From positions 2,104,793 to 2,168,792 of the forward strand of contig PTFA01000082.1 in the NCBI GenBank assembly GCA_003342895.1: a DNA stretch of 64,000 nucleotides, in the 5' to 3' direction. The stretch's first letter is position 1. Each line of letters opens with the position of its first letter. The position numbers were made by a program, and so were the translations under genes. The DNA comes from Casuarius casuarius (Eukaryota > Chordata > Aves > Casuariiformes > Casuariidae). The notes under the pieces were generated by a model. The model was not told the DNA's origin. It made no database searches and was given only the letters and a program-made list of their open reading frames with translations. This document shows positions 11,939-23,773 of the stretch, piece by piece.

Positions 11939-14900
11939 AGCCTAACACTTGTCATTGCTTAAAAAAAACCCGCACAGCTGATGCAGTGGTGCCTGCTTCA
12001 GTGTAGGACAATACTCATGAGAAGTGTGAGCATGCTTGGGACCTCACTTTGATGCTAATGCTAAGGCTCGAAGCACCATGAGACTCTTTCAAAATCACCT
12101 CATGAGCAAGTTGCACAAGAAAACCATAGCAGGCCCAAGCCCACACTTTCAGAGAAACACCTCTACAGGACTGAAAAAATGTTGAAATAAGTAAAGAGCT
12201 TAAAGAGTTTGCTTAGAATTTGCTTTGCTGGAATGGGAGGGTAACTACTGACATAGATATCTACTTTGGGTCTGCAGAAGATATAAAGGGGTGCCTGAGC
12301 GATCATGTGATTCAGACTTTCTATTTCCTAATCGTGGTCTTGTCTGCACCATTGCCTTCTTCCAGAACTGAACATCAGGCTGGGAACATGCACTCAGTGA
12401 TCGTACAGCCTAACCTATCTGAAGCAGTAGCTGTGTCTCTTCCTCTGCTCCTTGCCCTGTGGGGTAACGTGTTGAACTGGGCTGTGGGACTGGCCTGAAA
12501 GAAACGTAACATAGTCCCCAGAAGTAATTTGTCAGGTGTATCCATTCATCTAGTCTCCTTATGGCTACCTACACACCTGTGATGGCACAATGCAGGGGAT
12601 GGTGCAGAAGGAACGAGAGGCTGGGAGGTAACTCTGAAAACTGGTGTGGCTACAAGAAGGTCAGCTATTGAACAATACCCCGTAGCTCAAGTTTTAGGTC
12701 TGGATCCCAGCCCCCCCACTGCATTCCTTTACACCACTGGCTGTAGGAGGAGTAGCTAAAAGAGTAAGCTTAAAGCTGGGGTTTCTGATTGGTAGAGCTA
12801 GCACTTACACATTTTATTTCTAAAATGACACCTCTGGATTCATGTAAGATATCTCAAAGCTGTTTTAGGTGGGCATGAGCCTTGTCCAGGGAAGCTCAGA
12901 CAACACTGACATCTCCAGAGGTGGAAGGAAACACAGTTAAGGTAAGTAAATGCAACAGAGAAGGGTCAATAGCCAGCCAAAAAGCATAGCATCCATCCCG
13001 TCTTGGCTATTAATCTTATAGAGTAACTAGAGTCTCGGGAAGCACCTTGCTTTCTTCTGTGCAATGAGGCAGCTAAGCAGAGGGCTGTCAGAAACAAAAC
13101 ACTGTATTGGGCAATTGGTAACAGATTTCTCCTGGAAAAGTGGAGCTCTCTTTGAGGAAAGCAGACTTGTGCTAGGGCTGCACTAAAGGACCGTGGTGCA
13201 GGCTGGCAGCTCTGACAGGGGCAGGTCACAGGAGGAGCTTTGTTTTGAAGAAGAAAGGAGTTGTTAATGGGTCTCCAAGACAAACTGGGAAAGGCCAGAA
13301 AGTGGCCTTGCAGCAATTCAAACCACTGCTGTTGAAATATCATAGTTGCCTTTGATATTTTTAGTGTTTTCTGCAGACTTCTAAAACTGCAAAAAAATGC
13401 TTTTTTTAAAGAAAGAATATCTGGCTCAGTTTATTGGATTTGCCCAATCTTTCTCCTCTGGAGATTACTGCACAGGAAACCTCATATTAATGATACAAAG
13501 AACATGGAGCTTGTATACGTATACTAGTCTCAATCTAAGACCTGTCAGGCACACAGCATTTGTAACAGTCTAGCAGTTTTGACGGATAGTATTTTTTTTT
13601 GTCTTGGTAAGCAAATAAACCCATTTTATAGACTTTGTTACACCAGTGTGTAAAGATGACTTACACATGTATTACTTGTCCCCCCCTTCCTCCCTGGAGG
13701 GGTAGCCACATCTGGGTATGTTGTGCCTCTTTAATGGCACCAGTTAAGCAATTCATCTTCAGTGTAGGCAAGAGTGTCAGCAGGTAGTAAAAGGTCTCTC
13801 GGCTGAGGTAACTCAGTTATTAACTATGGAAACAGCTGGGCTTGCTCGTGGTCTTTCCATCCCCTGGCTATTTGTTACCGTCTCTCAGCCAGCAGCTACT
13901 GAACCTGAAGCTTAGCTGACAGATAAGCCTGTGAAAGCCCCTCAGTACTCCTTCATTAGGTCCACTGGGGCACTTTGGACACCTTTCTGTGGTGAGTTAA
14001 GAGAACCTGGCTGACGTGAGATGAGAATTTTCCCTATAATCCGTTTTGCCAGCTCTGTTGTGTGCATGTCAAATTTCAGTAGAGGCACTTTAACTACTGG
14101 TGGGTGTGCAAGTAATGTCTTAACCTTGCACTGCTGTTTCTGCAATAAGTGACCAAGAAAGAAAGGAACTTGATCTGTACATTATTTCAGTTTTCTTTGA
14201 TTACACCCATTTTTCCATTTAATTTTCCTGTAGATTTTTTAGCCCTTGGAGTCCTTCAATATTTGGGCACACTGGCTCATGTTCAGGAGCAGATGTAGTG
14301 TGCAGCTCTTTCTGCACCACCTTGGTTTTTCAACCCAGGATGACAGTAATGTCCCAGTTTGTCATCTAATCCACCAACATCAACTGAAGCTGGTACTGGT
14401 GTACAACATGGGAAAGCAGCTACTGCCTGCTGGGTCCTGCTTCTTGCAGGGGGAGTAAAACCTGGCAGAGGGATGGAGGAAGGCACGTGGCATCTCCTAG
14501 AGCTGCCAGGATTTGCACCCTAAACTTACTGGGCTGGTTTTGCCTAAATTGCAGAAAGGTGAGTTCCTGTGACCAGAACTATGAGAGGGGCAAGAAGGAT
14601 GGTAAATCTTCAAATAGTTTGGTTGAGATATGTTACTCTTTTTCTTCTTTTTCTTTTATTTTTTTGCTAGGTACAATATTAACCCATGAAAACTTATTAT
14701 TCACATTATGACAACAGTCTACCGAGAATTATTATTTTTTTTTGTGCATATATACTTGAGTGTAACATTCTATTACCATTATTTGGCTCTACGTAGAATT
14801 GGAAATTTCTTGTAATATCATGCAATTTCTGACAAGAAAAGTCTTTCTTTTCTGTTTTGTGGTAGCTTTCACAGTTTTTACAGTCCCTGCTTTGTTTGGG

Positions 14901-16972
14901 TCAGGCTGTAATCTTTCTTTAGAAACCCAAAGTCTCTGAAAAGTTATAGGTCTATCAAAAAGCAGCAGTTTAATTTTATAGGCACACCTGTGAATTTAAT
15001 TCTCTCTCTAAAACTTCTCTTAAGTCCTTAAAGGGTCATTCCAAACTTGAGGGGGAAGTTATGGCTGCATTGCCTCAGTAAACTACACAATATATAGATA
15101 TATTGAACCTGACTGTTGAGTGTTCATTCATCCTGAAACCTAGCCAAGTCACTTATAATTCCAAAAGGCACTGCATTTAAAATGAAAAGTTCCCCTTATG
15201 ATAAAGGACTATTTATTTTTTNAAAAAATTTATTTTATTTCTTACTGCTGTCATCCATTTGTAACTCACAACAGCTGCTAGTAAGATCAANTGTAATTAA
15301 AAGTTTTACTCAGCTGAGGAAACACTTGTGAACTGTAAATTCTAAGCCATGGATATTCTTTTTCTTCCCTTTCTCTTTAAACTGAAGTAATTTTTTTTTT
15401 TTTAAACAGGCTGCATCAGGCTTTTTACAGCAGATCAGATTATAGAAGGTGTAATTCCCACTGTCCTGAGGGCTACGTTGAAGGGGAGAGGGAAGTCTGA
15501 GCTGGAGCACACCTGCCAGGTTTCTTTTAAAGACAGTGCATTTGATGCTATCATTAACAGTGTTATATACAACAACAGCATTTCTTCCAAGAGTTTGACC
15601 CAAAAAACCTTTCTAGTTCATGCAGTAAGTTAGATAACCTTTTGTCTTGTAAAACCAGAGATAGCTATCAAACAACATGTTTTAATAATCGTTTAAAATG
15701 ATGTTATGTGCTAGTGAATTTTCACATCCATTTTTCTTAACAGATGGCCTAAGCCAAGCCAAACTTCAAACTTATCCAAAAGTTTGCTAGAAGTGAGAAA
15801 AAGAAGAAAGTAGAAAAAGAAAAATGTATTTTTCAGCACAGGCAGCACCTAAAAACTAGAGCTGAATGACCATGATTGGATACAGTAAGTGACTTATCAT
15901 TGCTAAAATTCANACTAAAACACTTTTGGTTTACAGTAAAGTGAATGACTGTAGGTCTTCTATTGTGTGCTCTTTTTTACCTAAAGCAAAAGTACTTACA
16001 AACCATGGCCAAGTCTCTTTATGAACTACTGATAACTTCACTAAACAAAAGAAACTGAAAACTCTGGACTGTCTGTTTTTGTGGATATTCACTGTAATTT
16101 TGTAATTTTTTGCAATTTTGAGTGGGTAAAATTGCTACTTTGTTGCAGTCAGCGAGAGCAGTGACATTTATTTCAGTAGGGCCAGGATTTCTGAGAGTCC
16201 ATTACCTGAGGACTATCCCTCCTCATGGATGGCAGGTATTCTGAGTGCTTCTCTGAATCCTTTGAGGTTTTCCTGTCAGTAAGTGTGATGAATATCTATT
16301 CTGTTTTTCAGTGGAGGTTTTTTGTTTTTAAATACTGAAAAAGGCTGAAGAGCCAATGGGAGTGAATTGCATTGATTAGAAGTGCACCTTGGGGAAGCTT
16401 AAGACCCAATCCCTCCCAAGTATTTAACCTTGCTTAAGCTGAAGGGCTTCCACTGACCATCAGCACGGCAATTTGCATGCTGTAAGCTAACCCTGTGCTT
16501 GCAGAGCTTGGTTAGGCAGAAGCCCTTTANAGCTATTACTAGACAGAACAATTGAGTTTGTCTTCAGTGACAAGAAAGTTGTTTTGTTTTGATTTTTTTA
16601 ACACAGGATAACTTGTACTGTAGCTGTTATGTAGTAGAAGGGCAGCAGATGCAAGACACTTTGGTTTTACTGTGAGGTAAATTAGCCGAGGTCAAACCAC
16701 CAGGGGTAGAATAGTGCCGACCTTGCCCAGCTGTCAGCAAAACCAGCAAGTAGCTGTGGCCACTTAAATTTTACAGCAAGATAACCATCCTAAGTTTATC
16801 TCATTTTTAAATAAAAAACCAAACCTCCCCACTCAGTGCCTGTGTGGTAGAGAAGACAGCATCTTCAGCCCTGAGAGCAAGGGAGATCTGCTGGTCCAGT
16901 GGCCTCCATAAAGAATCCTGTTTATATTCTGTGTAGTTGAACCCTACTTCTGGGACAGTAGAAGTGAGGGAA

Positions 16973-16990
16973 GAAAGAAAGAAAGAAAGA
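16973..16990. repeat. (GAAA)n microsatellite
   Basis: Four to five tandem GAAA units sit in a purine-rich segment that continues to about 17040. Confidence 0.9.
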
Positions 16991-17129
16991 CTGGAAAAAG
17001 AGAGGAATTGTAAAGTGATGGAGGAGAGGAGAGATATAGACGGCGTGATTAATACAAAATTCCCTTGTGAACCTCTGAAGTATTCTGATTTCTACTTTGT
17101 TTTATTATACTTCTTAACACTGTTTTCTG

Positions 17130-17285
17130 TTTGTTCTTTAGCTCTAGAAAAATGATAATTGCTCCATATTTTGTAAATATTAATGAGTTTAATAGATTAA
17201 ATCGGTGCTAATGCTTATGCAACCTAATAAAGCTGAGTAGTTTGTAATCTACTGCATTAGGATTTCTATTCTTATTACAGGGACA
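17130..17285. promoter_or_regulatory. Candidate conserved non-coding element
   Basis: This AT-rich block is dense in homeodomain and octamer-like words: gtaaatattaatgag, tagattaaatcgg, gctaatgcttatgcaacc and actgcattagg. It is free of recognisable repeats. Conservation is not tested. Confidence 0.3.
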
Positions 17286-17660
17286 AGAGGGAATATGACA
17301 ACAAGGGAAACAATTCTAAGAGCATGAAAACAAAATTCGGGAAAGATTGGGAGTCTTCTGACTCAGAATAAAATGAATTTATAATGAAACAGCCTTCACA
17401 AAAGAGAGCCTTTGATTCTTCACCGAATGTTATTTTCTAGAGGTATTTGAGAGTGTTGTTCATATCTTGGGATCTAGAGAACAAAGAGAAATGATTTTCA
17501 TTTCTTTTCTACTAAAACATTCCCCTGATGTTTAAGTTCAGTTTTGGTAATACTCTAATAGGTTGAACTTACACGGTTTTCCATTTTAAAACATGGAGTT
17601 TCATATGCATACTGAGCCTCAGGTAACCTCAGACAGTTGGGCAGTAGTAATGTCCTTGAA

Positions 17661-17740
17661 TCACAGAAGAGGAAACTGAGGCACTGAATGCAATTTCCTT
17701 AGCATTGCATAATACATCTGGGGCAGAGCTGAGAGGACAG
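17661..17740 (-). repeat. MIR-like ancient SINE relic
   Basis: The segment tcacagaagaggaaactgag followed by gcactgaatgcaatttcctt and ctggggcagagctgagagga matches the reverse complement of the MIR 3' half (…ACAGATGAGGAAACTGAGGCACAGAGAGGTTAAG… and …GGCAGAGCTGGGATT…). The order and spacing of the two blocks agree. It is highly diverged, as expected for an element that predates amniote radiation. Confidence 0.65.
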
Positions 17741-18724
17741 TCCAATAGACTTCCTCCTGGCTTTATCGCCTGCATGTGCACTCTGAAGTTAGACACCCAC
17801 TTGACTTACCATGATCTCCTCTGCCTGGGTAGATTTCCCCCCTGCCCCAGGGGAAGCACCTAGGATTGCAGAAGCACGTGAGAGCGAGAAGTAGCATTTA
17901 AAAATATTGGTTAGTGGGTTGGCACTGAGTGTGAGTTAGGATGGAATATGCCACAGAGATTAGGGTTTTGACAGAGATGTATGGGTGAATCTTGCTGCAG
18001 TGATCTAGGGAAGTACCTGAGCTGAGAAAGGTTGTAGGTCTCGAAATTATTAGGGATATTTTATATGTTTGTTTTGTTCTTCAGCTCCTCCCTAAGCTTC
18101 ACCTTTGGGCTTTCACCGGCAGCACGCTGGGCTAGCTGGACCTTTGGTCTGAATGGGCACAATGGCTTTTATGGTCTGCAGGTGCTGTTGTCTGTTGCTG
18201 TCCTTCCCACACCTATGAAGGGGAGGGAGAACTTACCCTTGCCTCAGCCAGTCCTTAACTCCCTCACAGTTTGCATTGGAAAATGCCAGTTTGGGGGCTG
18301 GTGTGGCTAAGGCAAGGGCATGTGGTCCTGTCAACAGATGCTTACAAAGAGGGCAACTTCTGGCAAAAATAGAGAGTGGTTAGCTGTGATGATAATGTCT
18401 TAAAAGTGCTGCAGCTGGGGTTGGCAGTGTTTCTCTCTTAAGGCATTAGCTTTATTTTGGCATTATACCCAGCCTAAGGTCGAGATAGGAGTGAAAAAGC
18501 AAATCAAAAAACAAACCAAGCGCTACGTTATCAGTACAGTCCATCATGTCTTTTTGCTTTATTTTATATATATGGAACTCACAGAGCTGAAAAAGCATAT
18601 TCTTGCTCTTTTTCTTTTTTAAAAAAAATCTTACGCATTAATTTCTGGATGAATTGTTTCATTATATGTCTGTCTTCTGGGCTTTTTTATTTTTATAAAA
18701 GCAGGATTTTGACTTTTCCTTTGC

Positions 18725-18845
18725 AGAATCTTGAGGAAGAGATATTAATCAGCCCGTAGGTGTACTTGCTACAGGATGTTTGCATGATGTACACTGCGTT
18801 CACTTACTTCTAATTAAAATCATTGCAATTGGCTTATGAAGCTGA
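18725..18845. promoter_or_regulatory. Candidate conserved non-coding element
   Basis: The block contains gagatattaatcagccc (an OTX/ATTA-type word), tgtttgcatgatg, ttctaattaaaatcattgc and caattggcttatgaag. It is repeat-free. It is reported on motif density alone. Confidence 0.3.
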
Positions 18846-19358
18846 TTTCTAAGAACTGTAGCACTGAGCTGGGGGCAGAAACAAAGACTTCTGGAAACTT
18901 CAGTTATGTGTTCTATAGAACATTTGAAGGTGTTTTCTGAATTGTTCCCTGCTTGCCTATAAATGTGTCTAGCAAAACCCCTTTATAAGCACATTATTAG
19001 AAACCAAATGGACATTTTGCTTATATTTGTATAACTACTATGCTTCTTGCTTTCTCTGCTGTACACCTATAAATGTCTACCAACTGTCTTTTCTGAAAAG
19101 TCAAGAGATCATTTTGTGTTAGGTCCAATTTAGGCAAGCAAAGGAATGGTAAAACCACATGATCTTTCATACAGTATTCTTTTGCTTCATCTGGCATAGT
19201 TACTTTTCAAGAGTAATAATTTTGTTCTTTTGTGTAAGGATAAATGTGGTAGGATTGAAATGTGAGGCTGTACCATAATACCTTGAATGTGTTGTCCTAG
19301 AAGATTGCATTAGATTTAATATCATATAGGACTGGATGGACAAATGCCTATCTATCTG

Positions 19359-19383
19359 ATTTATTTATTTTATTTATTTTTTA
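19359..19383. repeat. Degenerate (ATTT)n microsatellite
   Basis: About six TTAT/TATT units occur in gatttatttattttattta and the bases that follow. It is short and imperfect. Confidence 0.85.
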
Positions 19384-21937
19384 TACACACTGATGCACTA
19401 CTTTCATTTGTTTACTGCAGCACAACTGAACACCAGCACTTGATCTTGCCACTGAGTTGAAGGGGCAGTAAGAGTTAGTGAGAAAAGAAGTAGTTTAGGC
19501 TGTGTTAGATCTCATCAGGAGGGTTTTCTTTCACCACCATGGTAAGCANAGACTTTTATAGGAACACACCAGCTTTGACAAGGAACAACTATATGTGGGA
19601 AGTCAGAACAGGGATTTGCCTGTTGGTAGATGTCACTGCCAGAGATCAATCTACTGATCACCGTCTCCATTTTACTCTTTCAAAATAATGTTGGTGAAAC
19701 AGGAGAAACTTTTAGCTTTTTATTGGAAATTCTTACAAAGGTGCAAATTTTAGTGGTGGCTCTTTGGCTATCCACCAGGTGGTCTCTGTTCATCTCTGAC
19801 TGTTTTCACCATTCCTACTGAAGAGCAATGTGATGGCTGCTTCCTAACGGAACCAGGGTCATCGAGTCATGGGCTGACAAGGGATCTTATTGCGTCTGTA
19901 AAGTAACAATGTTCATTCAACGAAAAAAAGGTCTTAAATGCACAGTTCACCTTTGTTTCAACTGGTCTCTGGAAATAATGCTTTTCCACTTGCTATGCTT
20001 AGATTCTTAAAATTTTTGATACAATAAAATTCCCTTCAGCAGATTCCACTTTTTTTTCCCCTACATCTTGAACAGTTTGATTCTCCTATTAATGAAAAAG
20101 AAGTCATTTAGCATTGTTAAAATTTCTTCATCTTGTGACTCTTCAATCAACTGAATAATAAGAACCCATTGTGTTCTTTACAGTTACTCTGGATAATAAT
20201 AGTCCCTACAATTATTTCACTTTGTAAAGTAGTATTTATTATAAATCCTCATCTCCACCCACTTTTTTTTTTTTTAATGCTATGACGGCATGAGAAGAAG
20301 TGAGTCACTATTGTCTTGCTAGTGCAGTTTCCAATAACTTAACAGGAGCTTGAGCTTCTAAAGCTTTAATTACATTGTGGCAGGACATATATATCTCGTA
20401 TATTGATACTTAAATGCCACAAAGTACTCTTCTCCCCTGCTTCCCACCCTGTTTTTACCTTTGACAAAATCCCATAGGCAGCTCAGCTGTGTTTGTGGAT
20501 CTAATATAAATTTGGAAAGGGTGCACAGCACAGAATACTTCTGTCATGGATGGCTAGGCAAGGATTTTGCTATGGTTACATCTTCTCAGGTAGTGAGTAT
20601 AGCAGAGCTAGAGCCTGAATGAGGGGACTGTGTGACTGGCCAGAGCAGGGTCACACTAATAACGCAGCATATTTTCAGCAGTGAGGGTGCCACAAGAAGC
20701 AGGCCTACTTAGGAGGAAAAGTTGAGGAGAGACTACAGCCTGCTTCCTCTTCCCATTCAGCTCTTACTTCAATGTTGTGTTCAGAAGTATTCATTGCTTT
20801 TTAAGGAAAACCTAGCTAATGTCCCAACCTTTCCCTGACTGTGCATGGTAAACTATGACCAAGCACCGAATCAGTACTACATTGCTTTCACCTAAAAATN
20901 CTATTTTAGCCTTCAGATTCATCAGGAACTCTGTTCTAATATTACAGACTTTTTGGCCTGAGTTTTTGGAAAGCTTTGCAAAGGTGGCCCATTTAATAAT
21001 AAAGCTAATTGTTTCTCCTGCTTCGGGATTTTGATTTGGAAGTTTCATGGTACAGTCATGTGGTGTGTTTTTTTTTTTTCTTTTCTTCTCCTTCCTCATT
21101 TGTTCCGGCTGGACTAGTCTAAAGTGCAAGGAGGATGAATAGTTTTTGGGGCCCTCCATGTAACTTTGATCTTTCTCTTGCAGTCAGCAATCCATAAAAG
21201 TTCTGGCATGGTTTCCTTTCCTATTTCTTCCTTCTGGCAGCAGTCCCTGATGGGACATCAGGTTTGATTTCTCTTTCCAGTCATGCTCTGTGGCTCAAAG
21301 CCTAAATGTTGTGATGAAATTTGTTCTACCTCTGCCTTTCTCCTCCTTCCATCTTTCCCTCAGAAAGACTACTAAACAACTGCATTCAGCATGCTGGACC
21401 TCTGAGGGGAGTAGGGTGTCAGTACTCAGGGAAGCCAGAAGTCACTCGTACAACAAAAGACTAATTACCTTCATTTTATATCCCACTGCTGTTAGATTTG
21501 TATTATCCAGCAGTACCATGAACATGCCAAAAGTACTCCTAATCCGACACAGGATTCTCCTGAGCCAGAAATCTGCTTTGGCAAAAGACCTACATTCAAG
21601 CTACGTAGAGAGGGCTTACGAAATGGTTCAGAGTTGGTAAAGCAAGAGACTGTGTTATGTTTAGAGCTGAAGTGAAACCTGGACCTTCCCATCCTTGGGG
21701 AAATTTGGGAGAAGAAAAACAATGTATTTTGGATTGAAGCAGATCTTTTGAAATATCTGTGGACAGAAAATTCTGAAAAACTAGATCTGAAAATCTGGAA
21801 ACAGAATTTTAGCACTGCATCCCAGCTCCAAAGCTGGAGTTTGGTTTAGCCAAGGTCTCTGAGCTGTGCACTTTATGAAGGGCATTCTGGGAACCCAAAG
21901 CTCCTGGGACTCCCATCTCCTTGCCAAGGACTATTAA

Positions 21938-21965
21938 CTACATCTGTGATCCTATGACTCTGCAT
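21938..21965 (+). mobile_element. Possible CR1 terminal tail
   Basis: The stretch ctgtgatcctatgactct differs at two positions from the CR1 terminal repeat pattern CTGTGATTCTATGATTCT. It is preceded by a poorly matching ctattaactacat where CCTGAATTATT would be expected. The rest of the CR1 tail is not recognisable upstream, so this may be a very short truncated copy or chance. Confidence 0.3.
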
Positions 21966-22840
21966 CAGGGAGACTGGAAAACCTCGTCTTGCCTCAGAGG
22001 CANTAGGTCAAATGAGCTGTCAGGGGTTCTATGTGGGCAAATGGGCACTAAATCTGGGAAGATTCTGCTTTTCCATTGGAAGATAGCTGAAATCACCACA
22101 GTCCCACAGATGTTTTGATTTACAGGGAGTTGCTGTTTTTTCAGAAACAGCAAAGTATTCCACTGAAATATGTCTTCCCCTCGTTATTATGATGTCCCAG
22201 ACCACAGAAATGGAATCCACGTATCTAAACTGCTGTTATATTTCAGATAAAGAAGGGAACATCTACTAATTGGCTCCTTGTTTTCTACTCTGTTTTCTTT
22301 TTACCATTCTAATAAATACAGTTTTCTCAGAGATGTCTTTTGTAGTTCCTTCTGGAAGGAATGGTAATTACTGAAAGCCAGTTCTCTCCTACTTGCAAAA
22401 CTTTAATACCATACAGATCTATAAGACCTCAACATCTCTCTTGTCTCAGGTGAAAAATGAATCCCATTTGATGATTGACCTTCCTACGAACAGGAGCTTC
22501 TCCAGAAAGACATCAGATCTATTGGTTCCCAGCTGCTGCTAGGTAAAAATCATTATTAGAGCACACAAGGGAAAACTAGTTGCACTGCTGGGGCTTAGCT
22601 CAATGAACATATTTCTTAGAAAATCCCTAAAATAATATGAACAAAGCTGTATAAAATATGTGAATGCATCTCTGGGCCTTTGAGGGAAGAAGACTGTGGC
22701 TGAAAATTGATAGGACTTGGGGAGGTGAACAGTAGAAGTCAAATAGTTAAAAAAAGCACCTTGGAGAGTTTAGACTGAGTTTCCTCTCCCCCTGTTCTGG
22801 AAAGGCAAAGAGATGACATAAGGTTAGAGAGTCTTTCACT

Positions 22841-22895
22841 TGGTAGGCAAGTTGCTTAATTTCTTTCTTCTTTCCTCATGTACAATTGGAGATAG
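22841..22895 (+). repeat. MIR-like ancient SINE relic
   Basis: The sequence taggcaagttgcttaatttc, then ttcctcatgtacaattggag, follows the MIR 3' region GGCAAGTTACTTAACCTCTCTGTGCCTCAGTTTCCTCATCTGTAAAATGGGGAT in order and spacing. The tRNA-like head is not visible. Confidence 0.5.
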
Positions 22896-22908
22896 TGTGT
22901 GCTCAGTC

Positions 22909-22972
22909 CACATAGAGTGATTAATTGAATGAATCCATTAATTCCTCGTTAATGGAATAGCCGATCATTGTG
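22909..22972. promoter_or_regulatory. ATTA-rich block with inverted homeodomain-type sites
   Basis: The words gattaattgaatgaatcc, tccattaa (22934-22941) and ttaatgga (22949-22956) give three to four ATTA/TAAT cores in about 45 bases. The last two are exact eight-base inverted copies separated by seven bases. This resembles a dimeric homeodomain site. There is no repeat or exon here. Confidence 0.35.
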
Positions 22973-23477
22973 TAACAGGACCTTATACTGTGATTAGATT
23001 TTTGGGGTTGGGGCACAAGTGGATGTGATAGTAAGAATCACTTTGGATGTGTCTGGCTGAAATAGTGAAACCTTAGTCTAGTGCTTTAAACATTTAAATT
23101 AAATGCCATGCATTGCTTAATGTCGATGAACCGGCCTGTGCATTTATGGATTCTCTCAGCAATCAACTAGGGTGAAACTTCTGAGCACTGACATCCTGTC
23201 CCCTGCTCTGATGGCACTGTGCTGCAAAGGGGTACAATCTGCTTGTTTTACTTTTTCTGTCTGGCATAGCTTAGCTGGCTGATGGTAAACGGTAGGAAGA
23301 GACAGCAATGAACCAAGGCTATGCGTACCTGTATAAAGGAGAGGGGAATGGTTTCTCTCTCACTCAGACATGGAGATTTTGTATATGAGCAGCCTTTAGA
23401 ATAAGGAGACATTTTGTCCCACCTTACTCCTCAAAATGGGTCCTAATGGATGTGTCTGAGTCTGGCTCAGTATCTTC

Positions 23478-23535
23478 AAAGAACTTTGAAATCCTCTGAA
23501 GACAGTAAGTAATTATACTGTGTTATTATCACAGT
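23478..23535 (+). repeat. CR1/L3-type LINE 3' end relic
   Basis: The segment aagaactttgaaatcctctg, followed by aagacagtaagtaattatac and tgttattatcac, matches the phrase AAGCGCTTTGAGATCCTCGGATGAAAGGCGCTATATAAGTGCAAAGTATTATTAT. That phrase is typical of old L3/CR1-like 3' ends in amniotes. The 5' extent is not clear. Confidence 0.5.
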
Positions 23536-23710
23536 CTATGCCCATCTTCTGCTCCCTGCAATACAGCTGAAAGAAAAAAAACACCTCTCTACATTTTTTA
23601 AAGTAAACTATTCCAGTTAAAGATATTTCTGAGAATAAAACAAAGAATAGTCATTTGAGAAATTTTTCTAGTTAACTTTCACATGTTCTCTGCTCATTAG
23701 CCTCCCTCCT

Positions 23711-23773
23711 CCCCCGTGCGCGTGTACGTACACACACACAGACACAGACACACACCCCTGTCCCTCCCTCCCC
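23711..23773. repeat. Compound simple repeat with Z-DNA and G-quadruplex potential
   Basis: From 23715 to 23740 the sequence alternates pyrimidine-purine without a break for 26 bases, through cgtgcgcgtgtacgtacaca, including the 12-base palindrome gtgtacgtacac at 23722-23733. A CA/GA-interrupted tract runs to 23755. Then cccctgtccctccctcccc (23755-23773) supplies four C-runs with loops of three, one and one base, which is a canonical G-quadruplex motif on the reverse strand. Confidence 0.85.

Larger units (their letters stand above)
8481..17129. other. Non-coding stretch with minor simple repeats
   Basis: I see no supported gene. The longest frames, near 12966-13343 on the reverse strand and 12220-12498 on the forward strand, show no domain, signal peptide or splice-flanked structure I recognise. 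Short simple repeats at 8538, 9570, 11925 and 16973 are listed separately. A small AT palindrome, caatatat-ag-atatattg, lies at 15088-15105. Confidence 0.65.
17286..22840. other. Non-coding stretch, no gene recognised
   Basis: I see no supported gene. It contains a MIR-like relic at 17661-17740, an enhancer-like block near 18725-18845, an ATTT microsatellite near 19360, and a possible CR1 tail near 21938. The frames at 21290-21640 (+) and 21492-21815 (-) overlap on opposite strands and resemble no known protein. Confidence 0.65.

Noticed and set aside
13560..13680. L3-like relic suggested by gttacaccagtgtgtaaaga
   Set aside because: The match is limited to one short word and has no supporting context.
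19855..19905. Reverse-strand CR1 3' end (cgagtcatgggctgacaagg)
   Set aside because: About two thirds of a 24-base stretch fits the CR1 reverse phrase, but nothing beyond it does.
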